Assembly: GCF_017991995.1 (NCBI RefSeq) | Contig: NZ_JAGOPN010000002.1 | Location: 186,001 to 250,000 of the forward strand | Direction: 5' to 3' | Length of the DNA: 64,000 bases | DNA from: Pseudacidovorax sp. | GTDB lineage: Bacteria > Pseudomonadota > Gammaproteobacteria > Burkholderiales > Burkholderiaceae_C | Shown here: positions 39,328 through 48,810 of the stretch, piece by piece | Position numbering within the stretch: the first letter of the stretch is position 1 | Layout of the letters: each line of letters opens with the position of its first letter | Notes under the pieces: model-generated | Seen by the model: the letters and a program-made list of their open reading frames with translations, nothing else | Databases searched by the model: none | Told to the model about the DNA's origin: nothing | Translations under genes and position numbers: made by a program

Positions 39328-39903
39328 ATGACGACCCTGCACCGCTTCGACCTCGACCGGCTCCCGGCGACGCCCTGGAAGAACGGCGGCGGCCGCACGC
39401 GCGAGATCGCCTGCTGGCCGCCCGGCGCCGGGCTGGAGGACTTCGGCTGGCGCTGCTCGGTGGCGACCGTGGATGCCGATGGCCCCTTCTCCACCTTCGC
39501 CGGCATCGACCGCCGCATCCTGCTGCTGGCGGGCAACGGCCTGCACCTGACCGGCGAGGGCATCGACCACCGGCTGGACGTGCCGCTGCAGCCCTTCGCC
39601 TTTGCCGGCGAGGCGGCCATCGCCTGCAGTCGGCTGGGCAGCACCTCGACCGACTTCAACCTGATGACGCGGCGCGGCCGCTGGCAGGCCGAGCTGACGG
39701 TGCACGACCATGCGGTGCGCCTGGCCGGCGCGCCGCACGGGCTGCTGCTGGCGGTCTCGGGCACCTGGCGCACCGGCACCGCAGCGCCGCTGGAAGCGGG
39801 CCAAGGCCTCTGGTGGGCCGATGTCGCGGGCCCCGCGGAGGCGGTGCCTGACACAGAGGGCGGCGAGGCGCGCCTGATCGCCATCCGCCTGATGCCGCTA
39901 TGA
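39328..39903 (+). CDS. hutD: HutD family protein
   Basis: The 191-residue cupin-like protein carries the HutD hallmarks [14 protein letters not shown] near the N-terminus and [13 protein letters not shown] in the centre. HutD proteins accompany hut genes in many proteobacteria and are thought to limit or sense pathway intermediates (formylglutamate or urocanate have been suggested) rather than catalyse a step. ACGGAGA precedes the ATG at 39328. The stop overlaps hutI by ATGA. Confidence 0.92.
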   Translation: MTTLHRFDLDRLPATPWKNGGGRTREIACWPPGAGLEDFGWRCSVATVDADGPFSTFAGIDRRILLLAGNGLHLTGEGIDHRLDVPLQPFAFAGEAAIACSRLGSTSTDFNLMTRRGRWQAELTVHDHAVRLAGAPHGLLLAVSGTWRTGTAAPLEAGQGLWWADVAGPAEAVPDTEGGEARLIAIRLMPL

Positions 39904-41123
39904 CCGCCCTGCCCTTCTCCCAACGCCCCAGCGCCGACGGCCTGTGGACCGGCCTGCGCGGCAGCGACGGCCAGCCGCTGGCGCTGACCGTGGCAGATGG
40001 CCGCATCGTGTGGCGAGGCACCCCCGATGCGCTGCCGCCCGGCGCGGACGCCCTGCCCCGCCACGACGGCGGCGGCGCGCTGGTCACGCCGGGCCTCATC
40101 GACTGCCACACGCACCTGGTCTACGGCGGCCAGCGGGCCAACGAATTCGCCATGCGCCTGGCCGGCGCCAGCTACGAAGAGGTGGCGCGCGCCGGTGGCG
40201 GCATCGTCTCCACGGTGCGGGCCACGCGTGAGGCCAGCGAGGACGCGCTGTTCGAATCCGCCAGCGCCCGCCTTGCGTCGTTGCTGGCCGAGGGCGTGTG
40301 CGCCATCGAGATCAAGTCCGGCTACGGCCTCGCCTTGGAGCACGAGCGCAAGCAGCTGCGCGTGGCCCGCCGCCTGGCCGCCGCCCATGGCGTGACGGTG
40401 CGCACCACCTTCCTCGGCGCCCACGCGCTGCCGCCCGAATACGCGGGCCGCAGCAGCGACTACATCGACCTCGTCTGCCGCGAGATGCTGCCCGCGCTGC
40501 ATGCCGAAGGCCTGGTGGACGCGGTGGACGTGTTCTGCGAGCGCATCGCCTTCTCGCTCGAAGAGACCGAGCGCGTGTTCCAGGCCGCAAAGGCGCTGGG
40601 CCTGCCGGTCAAGCTGCATGCTGAGCAGCTCAGCGATATGGGCGGCGCGTCCCTGGCGGCACGCTACGGCGCCCTCTCCTGCGACCACATCGAGCACCTG
40701 TCGCCCGCCGGCATCGCGGCCATGGCGCAGGCCGGCACCGTGGCCGTGCTGCTGCCCGGCGCCTACTACACGCTGCGCGACACGCAGCTGCCGCCCATCG
40801 CCGGCCTGCGCGCGGCCGGCGTGCCCATGGCCGTCTCTACCGACCACAACCCGGGCACCTCGCCCTGCCTGAGCCTGCTCCTGATGATGAACATGGCCTG
40901 CACCCTGTTCCGCCTGACGGTGCCCGAGGCGCTGGCGGGCGTCACCACCCATGCCGCGCGGGCGCTGGGCATTTCGGCCACGCATGGCGAACTGGCCGTC
41001 GGCCGCGCCGCCGACTTCGTGCTGTGGAACGTGCAGGAGGCCGCCGAGCTGGCCTACTGGTTCGGCCAGCGGCCCGTGCGTTGCGTCATCCGCCAGGGCA
41101 GGATCGCGGAGGGCGCGCTTTGA
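39900..41123 (+). CDS. hutI: Imidazolonepropionase
   Basis: The 407-residue amidohydrolase opens the imidazolone ring to N-formiminoglutamate. Metal ligands are visible in [27 protein letters not shown] and [11 protein letters not shown]. The start is coupled to hutD (ATGA), and the stop TGA overlaps the TTG start of hutF. Length matches the family norm of about 405. Confidence 0.97.
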   Translation: MTALPFSQRPSADGLWTGLRGSDGQPLALTVADGRIVWRGTPDALPPGADALPRHDGGGALVTPGLIDCHTHLVYGGQRANEFAMRLAGASYEEVARAGGGIVSTVRATREASEDALFESASARLASLLAEGVCAIEIKSGYGLALEHERKQLRVARRLAAAHGVTVRTTFLGAHALPPEYAGRSSDYIDLVCREMLPALHAEGLVDAVDVFCERIAFSLEETERVFQAAKALGLPVKLHAEQLSDMGGASLAARYGALSCDHIEHLSPAGIAAMAQAGTVAVLLPGAYYTLRDTQLPPIAGLRAAGVPMAVSTDHNPGTSPCLSLLLMMNMACTLFRLTVPEALAGVTTHAARALGISATHGELAVGRAADFVLWNVQEAAELAYWFGQRPVRCVIRQGRIAEGAL

Positions 41124-42589
41124 GCGCCGGGAGCCTCTTCGCCGATCACGCCCTGCTGCCTGGCGGCTGGGCGCGCGACGTGCGCCTGGACTGGGACGCC
41201 GCCGGCCGCCTCACCGCCGTCCAGCCCGGCGCCTCCGCCGAGCCCGGCATGCCGCGTGCCGAAGGCCCGCTGTTGCCCGGCATGCCCAACCTGCATTCGC
41301 ATGCCTTCCAGCGCGGCATGGCGGGCCTGACCGAGTACCGCGCCGAGGCGCAGGACAGCTTCTGGAGCTGGCGCAGCCTCATGTACCGCTTCGCGCTGCG
41401 GCTGAGCCCTTCGCAGCTGGAAGCCATCGCCTTCGGCCTCTACGTCGACATGCTGGAGGCCGGCTACACGGCGGTGTGCGAGTTCCACTACGTGCACCAC
41501 GACACCGACGGCCATCCCTACGCCGACGATGCCGAGCTGGCCCGCGCCCTGCTGCGCGCCGCCGAGCGTGCGGGCATCGGCCTGACGCTGCTGCCGGTGC
41601 TCTACCAGACCAGCGGCTTCGGCGGCGCCGCGCCGGCCGAAGGCCAGCGCCGGTTCATCCGCAGCACCGCGTCGATGCTGCGGCTGCTCGAAACGCTGCG
41701 TCCGGCTTGTGAAGCCCAGGGCGCGCGCCTGGGCCTGGCGCCGCATTCGCTGCGCGCCGTGCCGCCCGAGGCGCTGCGCGACGCGCTGGCCGGCCTGGCC
41801 GCGCAGGACGCGACCGCGCCCATCCACATCCACATCGCCGAGCAGACCAAGGAGGTGGAGGACTGCGTCGCCTGGAGCGGCCAGCGCCCCGTCGCCTGGC
41901 TTCTGGACCATGCGCCGGTCGATGCCCGCTGGTGCCTGGTGCATGCCACGCACATGGACGCCGACGAATACTGTCGCGCCGCCGCCACCGGCGCGGTGGC
42001 GGGCCTGTGCCCCACCACCGAGGCCAACCTGGGCGACGGCCTGTTCGACCTGCCGCGGTGGACCGCCGGTGGCGGCGACGGAGAACCGGACCCCGCTGCC
42101 CGGCAGGGTGCGTCCTCGACGGCCTCCGGCGCCGGCAGGCGGCCCGGCGGCGGCGCCTGGGGCATCGGCTCCGACAGCCATGCCTGCGTCGATGCGGCGG
42201 AGGAGCTGCTGATGCTGGAGTACGGCCAGCGCCTGCTGCGCCGCCAGCGCAACGTGGCCGCCACCGCGGCGCAGCCCGATGTGGCCACCGCCCTATGGCT
42301 GTCGGGCGTGGGCGGCGGCGCACAGGCGTCGGGCCGCGCGCTCGGTGGCCTGGCCGTGGGCCAGCAGGCGGACATGCTCGTGCTCGACGCGGCCCATCCG
42401 GTGCTGGCCGGGCTGGAGGCGCCGCAGATGCTGTCGGCCCATGTCTTCGCCGCCGGCCGCCAGCGCCCGCTCGCGCAGGCGTACGTGGCCGGCCGCAAGA
42501 CGGTCGATGCCGGCCGCCATCCGCTGCGCGCCGAGGCCCAGCGGGCGTTCGTCCAGGCCCGGCGCGAACTGCTGGCCGGTGGGGCCTGA
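41120..42589 (+). CDS. hutF: Formimidoylglutamate deiminase
   Basis: The 489-residue zinc enzyme converts formiminoglutamate to formylglutamate and ammonia, the extra step of the five-step pathway. Ligand motifs are [26 protein letters not shown] and [11 protein letters not shown]. No ATG fits; a TTG at 41120 overlapping the hutI stop gives a normal N-terminus ([16 protein letters not shown]). The protein is about 35 residues longer than usual (about 455) owing to a Gly/Ala/Ser/Arg-rich insertion at about residues 316-347, just before the GIGSDSH metal motif. Confidence 0.95.
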   Translation: MSAGSLFADHALLPGGWARDVRLDWDAAGRLTAVQPGASAEPGMPRAEGPLLPGMPNLHSHAFQRGMAGLTEYRAEAQDSFWSWRSLMYRFALRLSPSQLEAIAFGLYVDMLEAGYTAVCEFHYVHHDTDGHPYADDAELARALLRAAERAGIGLTLLPVLYQTSGFGGAAPAEGQRRFIRSTASMLRLLETLRPACEAQGARLGLAPHSLRAVPPEALRDALAGLAAQDATAPIHIHIAEQTKEVEDCVAWSGQRPVAWLLDHAPVDARWCLVHATHMDADEYCRAAATGAVAGLCPTTEANLGDGLFDLPRWTAGGGDGEPDPAARQGASSTASGAGRRPGGGAWGIGSDSHACVDAAEELLMLEYGQRLLRRQRNVAATAAQPDVATALWLSGVGGGAQASGRALGGLAVGQQADMLVLDAAHPVLAGLEAPQMLSAHVFAAGRQRPLAQAYVAGRKTVDAGRHPLRAEAQRAFVQARRELLAGGA

Positions 42590-42620
42590 GCGCCGGCTCT
42601 GCCGCACCGGAGCTCGGCCC

Positions 42621-42710
42621 ATGAGCGCGCCCGAACCCCTTTCCTTTTCGGTGCCGTGCCCCCGCGCCAGCGCGGGCGCACGGCCGCCTTCACACTCGCT
42701 TCTGCCATGA
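42621..42710 (+). CDS. Possible 29-residue leader ORF coupled to hutG
   Basis: This short frame (MSAPEPLSFSV...SHSLLP) has GGAG eight bases before its ATG, and its TGA overlaps the hutG ATG (ATGA). hutG itself lacks a Shine-Dalgarno sequence, so ribosomes finishing the small frame may start hutG. It also contains a CCCGCGC/GCGCGGG stem (42661-42676). The peptide has no recognisable family. Coding is unproven. Confidence 0.3.
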   Translation: MSAPEPLSFSVPCPRASAGARPPSHSLLP

Positions 42711-43531
42711 CCGCCTTCACCACCACCGAACCCCCCTTCCGCTTCCGCCAGGGCACGCGGCCGCTGCTGATCTCCATGCCGCACGTCGGCACGCATGTGC
42801 CGCCCGCGTTGGCGGCGCGCCTGACCGATGAGGCCCGCCAGGTGCCCGACACCGACTGGCACCTGGAGCGCCTTTACGACTTCGCCGACGAACTCGGCGC
42901 TTCGGTCCTGGTGGCGACGCATTCGCGCTATGTGATCGACCTGAACCGGCCGCCGGACGGCGCCAGCCTGTACCCGGGCCAGAGCGTGACGGGCCTGTGC
43001 CCCGTCGACACCTTCGACGACACGCCGCTGTACGCGGACCCGGCCGACCAGCCCACCGAGGCCGAGATCGCCGCCCGCCGCGAGGCGATCTGGGTGCCCT
43101 ACCACGCGAAGCTGGCCGAGGAGCTCGAACGCATCCGCGCCGCCCATGGCATCGCCATGCTGTGGGACGCGCATTCCATCCGCTCGGTGCTGCCGCGCTT
43201 CTTCGAAGGCACCCTGCCCGACCTCAACCTGGGCACGGCCCAGGGCGCGGCCTGCGACCCGCAGCTGGCCGAACAACTGCTGGCCATCGCCCGCGCCGAC
43301 ACGGCGCACACCAGCGTGCTCAACGGCCGTTTCACCGGGGGCTACATCACCCGCCACCATGGCCAGCCGGCACGCGGCGTGCATGCGGTGCAGCTCGAAA
43401 TGACCCAGAGCAGCTACATGCAGGAACGCCTTCCCTTCGACTACCTGCCCGACGTGGCCGCGCGCGTGCAGCCCACCGTGCGCCGCATGCTGGAGGCCAT
43501 GCTGGCCTTTGCCGACGGAGCGCGCGCATGA
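42707..43531 (+). CDS. hutG: N-formylglutamate deformylase
   Basis: The 274-residue zinc hydrolase releases formate and glutamate, the last step of the pathway that begins with HutH and passes through HutF. Typical segments are LLISMPHVGTHVP, TDWHLERLYDFA, YVIDLNRPP, LWDAHSIRSVLP and GRFTGGYITRHHG. The start at 42707 gives the standard N-terminus. Its stop overlaps the next gene (ATGA), so the flavoprotein downstream is translated with it. Confidence 0.96.
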   Translation: MTAFTTTEPPFRFRQGTRPLLISMPHVGTHVPPALAARLTDEARQVPDTDWHLERLYDFADELGASVLVATHSRYVIDLNRPPDGASLYPGQSVTGLCPVDTFDDTPLYADPADQPTEAEIAARREAIWVPYHAKLAEELERIRAAHGIAMLWDAHSIRSVLPRFFEGTLPDLNLGTAQGAACDPQLAEQLLAIARADTAHTSVLNGRFTGGYITRHHGQPARGVHAVQLEMTQSSYMQERLPFDYLPDVAARVQPTVRRMLEAMLAFADGARA

Positions 43532-44991
43532 GCGGCCATCCGGCGGCCTCGCAGGGCACGCTTGCCGCAGGCGAGGGCATGGCAGGCGGCCCGGCGGGCG
43601 TCCGCCGCGCTGCTCCGCCGGCCTTCCTCGCCGCCCTGATCGAGGCCCTCGGCGCCGACGCCGTCACGCCCGGCGAGGCCGTGCCCGACCGCCACCTGGC
43701 CGATTGGAGCGGCCTGCCGCCCGTGCGCCCGCTGGCCCTGCTGCGACCGCGCAGCACCGAGGCCGTGTCGGCCGCATTGCGCCTGTGTACCGAGCACCGC
43801 GTGCCGGTCGTGCCCCAGGGTGGCCTCACCGGCCTGGCCGGCGCCGCCATGCCTGTCGAAGGCGCGGTCGCCCTGTCGCTGGAACGCATGAACGCCATCG
43901 AGTCGGTCGATGCCGCCACGCGCACCCTCACCGCCCAGGCCGGCGTCACCATCCAGGCCGTGCAGGAGGCCGCTGCCGAAGCCGGCCTGCGCTTCGGTGT
44001 GGACTTCGGCGCCCGCGGCTCGGCCCAGGTGGGCGGTGCCCTGGCCACCAACGCGGGTGGCAACGGCGTGCTGCAGTTCGGCATGATGCGCGAGCAGCTG
44101 CTGGGCCTGGAGGCCGTGCTGCCCGACGGCCGCGTGCTGCCCATGCTGCGGCCCATGCAGAAGAACAACACCGGCTACGACCTCAAGCAGTTCTTCGTCG
44201 GCGCGGAAGGCACGCTGGGCGTGATCACCCGCGCCCTCTTCCGCCTGCATCCGGCACCCCGTGCGCGTGCCACGCTGCTGGCCGCCCTGCCCGACTACGA
44301 CGCCGCCCTCGCCCTGCTCGGCCGACTGCAGTCCCGCTTCGCCGGCGGCGTCGCCGCCTTCGAGCTGATGTGGCGCGACTTCGTGGCCGCCTCCATGGCC
44401 TGGCAGCACCTGCGCGAGCCCTTCGACACGGAGCATCCTCTGATGGCCCTGGTCGATCTGGACGGCGGCAGCGAGGCCGCGCTGCAGGCCGAGGTGGAAG
44501 AAGCCCTGGCCGAGGCCATGGAGGCCGGCCTGGTGGTCGATGCCGCCCTGGCCCAGTCGCAGGCCCAGGCCGCGGCCTTCTGGAAGATCCGCGAGGCCAC
44601 CGCCGAGCTTCCGGCCAACCTGCGTCCGCCGGTCAACTTCGACGTCAGCCTGCCGATGGCGCAGATCGGCCGCTTCGTCGACGAATGCCGCGCCGCGCTG
44701 GAGGCGCGCTGGCCGGGCCACACCAGCGTCTTCTTCGGCCACATCGGCGACAGCAACCTGCACCTCTCGATCGATGGCGCCAGCATCGGCGGCGATGCCG
44801 AGGCGGCGGAGCAGCTGGTCTACGGCATGGTCGGCCGCTTTGCCGGCAGCGTCTCGGCCGAGCACGGCATCGGCCTGCACAAGAAGCCCTACCTGGGCGC
44901 CAGCCGCACGCCCGAAGAACTCGACGCCATGCGCGCCATCAAGGCCGCGCTGGATCCGCTGGGGTTGATGAATCCGGGGAAGGTGTTCTGA
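43528..44991 (+). CDS. FAD-binding oxidoreductase, GlcD/D-2-hydroxyglutarate dehydrogenase-like
   Basis: The 487-residue protein of the VAO/PCMH family has an N-terminal FAD domain (VPVVPQGGLTGLAGA, GGALATNAGGNGVLQFG, FVGAEGTLGVIT) and the C-terminal domain with GHIGDSNLHLS, SAEHGIGLHK and the final MNPGKVF. Such enzymes oxidise D-2-hydroxyacids (D-lactate, glycolate, D-2-hydroxyglutarate). Coupling to hutG suggests a substrate related to glutamate/2-oxoglutarate, but that is inference. An extra low-complexity stretch of about 25 residues precedes the fold. Confidence 0.88.
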   Translation: MSGHPAASQGTLAAGEGMAGGPAGVRRAAPPAFLAALIEALGADAVTPGEAVPDRHLADWSGLPPVRPLALLRPRSTEAVSAALRLCTEHRVPVVPQGGLTGLAGAAMPVEGAVALSLERMNAIESVDAATRTLTAQAGVTIQAVQEAAAEAGLRFGVDFGARGSAQVGGALATNAGGNGVLQFGMMREQLLGLEAVLPDGRVLPMLRPMQKNNTGYDLKQFFVGAEGTLGVITRALFRLHPAPRARATLLAALPDYDAALALLGRLQSRFAGGVAAFELMWRDFVAASMAWQHLREPFDTEHPLMALVDLDGGSEAALQAEVEEALAEAMEAGLVVDAALAQSQAQAAAFWKIREATAELPANLRPPVNFDVSLPMAQIGRFVDECRAALEARWPGHTSVFFGHIGDSNLHLSIDGASIGGDAEAAEQLVYGMVGRFAGSVSAEHGIGLHKKPYLGASRTPEELDAMRAIKAALDPLGLMNPGKVF

Positions 44992-45040
44992 GCGCAGGGA
45001 CCGGGGCCCGCTGACCGTCTGCCTGGCGCGCGTTCAACGC

Positions 45041-46954
45041 TCAGTGGCGCATGCTGGGCTCGCGCCGTACCGGCCAGTCCAGTCGCACGGCGGTGCCCTG
45101 CCCCGGCGTCGACGTCACGGCCAACGTGGCCCCGATGGCGGCGGCGCGGCTGCGCATGCTGGCCAGGCCCTGGCCGCCCGCGGGCGGACCGTCCGCCGCG
45201 AAGCCGCGGCCGTCGTCGGCCAGCACGATCTCCATGCGCTCGGGCGGGCCGGCATGCCAGTGCGCTTCGAGGCGGATGCGCCGCGCCTGCGCATGGCGCA
45301 GCACGTTGGTGAAGCCCTCCAGCAGGATGCGCTGGATCTGCATGGCCGTCTGCGGCGTGACGTCGGCGCGCGGCGGCAGGCTGTCGACCTCCCATTCCAG
45401 CGTCAGGCCGGCCGCCTCCAGGCGCGGTTGCAGCCGGTAGCGCAGCGTGGCGAGCACCACGGTGAGGTCGCCTTCCAGCGGCTGAAGCGAATCGACGGCC
45501 ACGCGCAACTCGTCCAGCGCCAGCTTGACCTGCGCCTCCATCAACGCCGGGTCGGCGCCCGGGCGGCCCACCAGGTTGAGCAGGCCCACCAGCTGCGAGC
45601 CGACGCCGTCGTGGATCTCGCGCATCAGGCGCTGTCGCTCCAGCAGCACGGCCTGCTGCTCGCGCTCGGCCTGCAGCGCGTCCATGGCGGCAGTGAGCTG
45701 GCGCTCGCGCTCGGCCACGCGCGCATCGAGCGAGCGAGCCAGGTCGCGGTACTCGCGCACCGAGCGGCTGTAGCGCTCGACCACCATGCCGGCCAGGATC
45801 AGCACGAAGCCGAACATGGCATGCGGGGTGAGCGGCACCCAGCTCGCCCCGCCCAGGCCGATGCGCACGTGCAGCAGGTCGTGCAGCCCGGCTGCGATGG
45901 CCAGCACCCCGGCGACGAGCAGGGCATAGGCGGTCGGGCGCCGGCCCGCCACGGCTTCGCGCACCACGCCTGGGAGGCTCAGGATGCCGCCCCCGCACAG
46001 CAGCGCCAGCGCGGCCGTCCACAGCAGCGGCCGGCGCAGCGCGAAGGAGGCGGCTGCCAGCAGCACCGCGGCCCACAGGATCGCGCTCAGCAGCTGCAGC
46101 ACCCGGGGCGAGGGCTGGCGCAGCGCGAGCGTGACGAAGCGTGCGAGCAGGGCGATGTGGACCGCATAGCTCATGGCCACGAGCGCGCCCCATTCGGGCC
46201 AGGGCAGCGGCATCTGCAGGCCGCTCTGGTCGAAGTTGCGCAGTGCGCCGGCAACCGCGGCCACGCCGAAGCAGCCATAGAGCGGATCGCGCTGGCGCCA
46301 CCAGAGGCCCGCGGCCAGACCGCCCATCAACAGCAGACCCGTGGCATACACCAGCGACAGCGTATTGCGCCACAGCCGCTCCTGGGCCTCCAGCGCCTCC
46401 AGCCGGGCCAGTGGTCCCCAGCGCACCGCCGAGACGCCGCCGCCGCGCTGCGGCTGGAAGCTCAGCTCGATCCGCACGCGCAGGGGCGCGGCCGCGCCGT
46501 CGACGAGGTCGGCGGGCAGCCGCACCAGCCGCGGGCCCCGGCCGGCATCGAAGCCAGGGTCGCCCAACTGGCCCCAGCGCGCCACGAGCCGGTCGTCCAC
46601 GTAGATGGCGGCCTGGTTGCCCAGTGCTTCGAAGAGCAGGCCATGGAGGCGGTCCTCCGTGCCCGCAGCCGGGACGGGCAGGTCGAGCGTCAGCGTGGCG
46701 CCGCCGGCCTGGCGCGGCGACTGGTCGGCCCAGCGGAAGGGCAGGGGGACGGCGCGGGCCGGGCGCGGCGGCTCGCCGGCCACGCGCACCACCGCCTCGG
46801 CCGCGTTCAGCGTCAGCAGCTCGGCCGCGGGTGCGGCGGTGGCCGGCCCGGGCGCGCACAGAAGGGCGGGCAGCAGCAGGAGGGCGAGGCGCCACGCCAG
46901 CCGGCGCGCGCGGGGGATGCGTCCGGCGTGCGGATCCTCAGGGCAGCAGGCCAA
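45041..46954 (-). CDS. Sensor histidine kinase with 7TMR-DISM module
   Basis: The 637-residue kinase starts with a signal-anchor-like segment (LAWRLALLLLPALLCAPG), has a periplasmic beta-rich domain of about 170 residues, seven membrane helices (about 215-395), a short coiled coil, a HisKA_3 box with His448 in REIHDGVGSQLV, and an HATPase domain with LADDGRGFA and GQGLASMRSRA. It would phosphorylate the response regulator encoded just upstream. No ATG fits: a TTG at 46954 overlapping the regulator stop by 17 bp is proposed; the longer open frame upstream is an off-frame reading of the regulator gene. The ligand is unknown. Confidence 0.88.
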   Translation of the reverse strand: MACCPEDPHAGRIPRARRLAWRLALLLLPALLCAPGPATAAPAAELLTLNAAEAVVRVAGEPPRPARAVPLPFRWADQSPRQAGGATLTLDLPVPAAGTEDRLHGLLFEALGNQAAIYVDDRLVARWGQLGDPGFDAGRGPRLVRLPADLVDGAAAPLRVRIELSFQPQRGGGVSAVRWGPLARLEALEAQERLWRNTLSLVYATGLLLMGGLAAGLWWRQRDPLYGCFGVAAVAGALRNFDQSGLQMPLPWPEWGALVAMSYAVHIALLARFVTLALRQPSPRVLQLLSAILWAAVLLAAASFALRRPLLWTAALALLCGGGILSLPGVVREAVAGRRPTAYALLVAGVLAIAAGLHDLLHVRIGLGGASWVPLTPHAMFGFVLILAGMVVERYSRSVREYRDLARSLDARVAERERQLTAAMDALQAEREQQAVLLERQRLMREIHDGVGSQLVGLLNLVGRPGADPALMEAQVKLALDELRVAVDSLQPLEGDLTVVLATLRYRLQPRLEAAGLTLEWEVDSLPPRADVTPQTAMQIQRILLEGFTNVLRHAQARRIRLEAHWHAGPPERMEIVLADDGRGFAADGPPAGGQGLASMRSRAAAIGATLAVTSTPGQGTAVRLDWPVRREPSMRH

Positions 46955-47660
46955 GGTTGCGGGCTTCGTAGACGGCCTCGGACTTGTTGTGCACGTCCAG
47001 CTTGCCGTAGATGTTGCGCACATGGGTCTGCACCGTGCTGACCGACACGCCGATGCGGGCGGCGCTCTCGGCATAGGTGAAGCCGCGGGAGATGAGGTCC
47101 AGCACCTCGAATTCGCGCGGCGACAGCCGCTCGGCCGCGGGCGCCGCACCGGCCTGCGCCGGACTGGCCGGCGCGGCGCCGCGCCCACCCGGGAGGGCCG
47201 TGCCGCCGGTCTGTTGCCAGCGCCGCAGCAGCTGCCGCGCAATGATGGGCGACATGGGCGAGCCGCCCGCACGCAGCGATCGGATGTGCAGGCCCAGGTC
47301 GTGCTCGGTGCCGTCCTTGAGCAGGTAGCCGCTGGCGCCCGCCTCGAAGGCCCGCACCATGTTGGCCTCGTCGCCGAAGATGGTGATGACCATCACCGCG
47401 CAGTCGGGCTGCAGCCGGCGCGCGGCGCGGATCACCTCCAGGCCCGGGCGGTCGGGCAGGCCCAGGTCCACCAGCAGCACGTCCAGCGGCTGCCGGGGCA
47501 GCCAGTCGAGGATCTGCTGCGCGGTGGCGGCCTCGAACACCAGCGCCAGCCCGGCGTCGCCCGTCACCGCATGGGCGATGCGCTGGCGCATGCCGGCATC
47601 GTCCTCGACCAGGGCGACGCGGGCCGGCCTGCCGGAAGTGCTCGTCGGTGGGGTAATCAT
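46938..47660 (-). CDS. NarL/FixJ-family response regulator
   Basis: The 240-residue regulator has a receiver domain with acidic pocket Glu19-Asp20-Asp21, phosphoacceptor Asp65 (LLVDLGLPD), Thr93 and Lys115 (YLLKDG), and a C-terminal LuxR-type helix-turn-helix (LSPREFEVLDLISRGFTYAE, VSVSTVQTHVRNIYGKL). An Ala/Gly/Pro-rich linker joins them. Its ATG overlaps the phosphatase stop (ATGA) and its end overlaps the kinase start, so the three genes form one operon. Targets are unknown. Confidence 0.94.
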   Translation of the reverse strand: MITPPTSTSGRPARVALVEDDAGMRQRIAHAVTGDAGLALVFEAATAQQILDWLPRQPLDVLLVDLGLPDRPGLEVIRAARRLQPDCAVMVITIFGDEANMVRAFEAGASGYLLKDGTEHDLGLHIRSLRAGGSPMSPIIARQLLRRWQQTGGTALPGGRGAAPASPAQAGAAPAAERLSPREFEVLDLISRGFTYAESAARIGVSVSTVQTHVRNIYGKLDVHNKSEAVYEARNLGLLP

Positions 47661-48649
47661 TGCCAGTCGTCGCGGGGGATGGTGTGGCGCTCGGCCAGGC
47701 CGCCCGAATGGTAGAGGCCCACCTCGACGCGGTCGTCATGGACCGTCGCCAGGCCCCAGTGGTGAAGCGTGGTGGGATTGCGGCTGGTCATCATCCAGGC
47801 GGGCAGGGCGGCGCCGGAGGCCGTGGCCTCGAACAGGCAGGTCTCGCCCGCGTAGCGCTGATAGCGGCGGAAGGCGTTGCGATGGATGTCGCCGCTGAGC
47901 AGCAGCAGGCGCCGCTGCGCCGCCAGGGCGAGCAACTGGTCGTGTTCCTGATGGCAGTCGGCCCAGGTCTCTCCCTGGTCCGCGCTGTTGGCCAGCCAGG
48001 TGTCGCGCTCGAACACCACGCCCGAGGCGACGATGTGGATCGCCTGCGGCTCGGCGCAGCCCGCGATCAGCGCCGCCATCTGCGGCTGGCCCAGCAGCGC
48101 CTTGTGGCCGTTGCCGGCCTTGAAGCTGCGCCCGTCGGTGAGGTGCAGCACCACGCCGTCGGCCAGCGGCACGCGCTGGTAGCCGGGCGCGGGCGGCGGC
48201 CGGGTGTGGTCGATGGTCTCGAAGAGGGGCATGCGCCCCGGGCCCGGCCTGGCGGCCAGCGCCGCGCGGAAGGCGCTGAACAGGCAGCGCGAATAGGCCA
48301 GATGGTCGCGCCACTGCGGATCGGCGGCGAGGTCGGCGCCGCAGGCGTTGTTCCAGAGGAAGTCGTGGTCGTCCCAGATGGCGGAGGTGGGCACCTGGGC
48401 CACCAGCGCCCGGAACTCCGGGCAGTCCAGCTGCTGCTGCAGGCGCCGGTGGGCATGGCGGCCGAACTGCTCGGCACTCATGGCCTGGACGCTGGCGGTA
48501 TCGGCCCCATGCACGTCGTAGTAGGCCGCGTCGCCCAGCAGCACCAGGTGGTCGGGCTGGGCTTCGGCGATGCGCGTCCACACCGGCTGGCTGGGGAACT
48601 GCGTGGCCTCGGCGCACGAGGTGAAGGCGATCTTCAGGGGGGTGGGCAT
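47657..48649 (-). CDS. PhoD-like metallophosphatase, no export signal
   Basis: The 330-residue protein has the PhoD-type metallophosphatase pattern: IAFTSCAEA, LLGDAAYYDVHG, IWDDHDFLWNNA, LLSGDIHRNAFRR. Bacillus PhoD is a Tat-exported phosphodiesterase, but this protein begins MPTPLKIAFTSC with no signal peptide and should stay in the cytoplasm. GGAG precedes the ATG at 48649. It is the first gene of an operon with a two-component system and may modify the level of a phosphorylated or lipid-linked signal; that is speculation. Confidence 0.85.
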   Translation of the reverse strand: MPTPLKIAFTSCAEATQFPSQPVWTRIAEAQPDHLVLLGDAAYYDVHGADTASVQAMSAEQFGRHAHRRLQQQLDCPEFRALVAQVPTSAIWDDHDFLWNNACGADLAADPQWRDHLAYSRCLFSAFRAALAARPGPGRMPLFETIDHTRPPPAPGYQRVPLADGVVLHLTDGRSFKAGNGHKALLGQPQMAALIAGCAEPQAIHIVASGVVFERDTWLANSADQGETWADCHQEHDQLLALAAQRRLLLLSGDIHRNAFRRYQRYAGETCLFEATASGAALPAWMMTSRNPTTLHHWGLATVHDDRVEVGLYHSGGLAERHTIPRDDWQ

Positions 48650-48810
48650 GGGGGCTCCGCGGGGGGGATGGGACCGCGGCGAGTGTCGATTCTGGAGCGC
48701 CGGCCGCCGTCCCATGAATGGGGGACCTGCGGCCAGATCGGCCACCCAGGGAGCCGATACGGTGGCCGCCTGTGCGAGGGCGCCGGCGCGCTCGGCGTGT
48801 CCGCGCCTTC

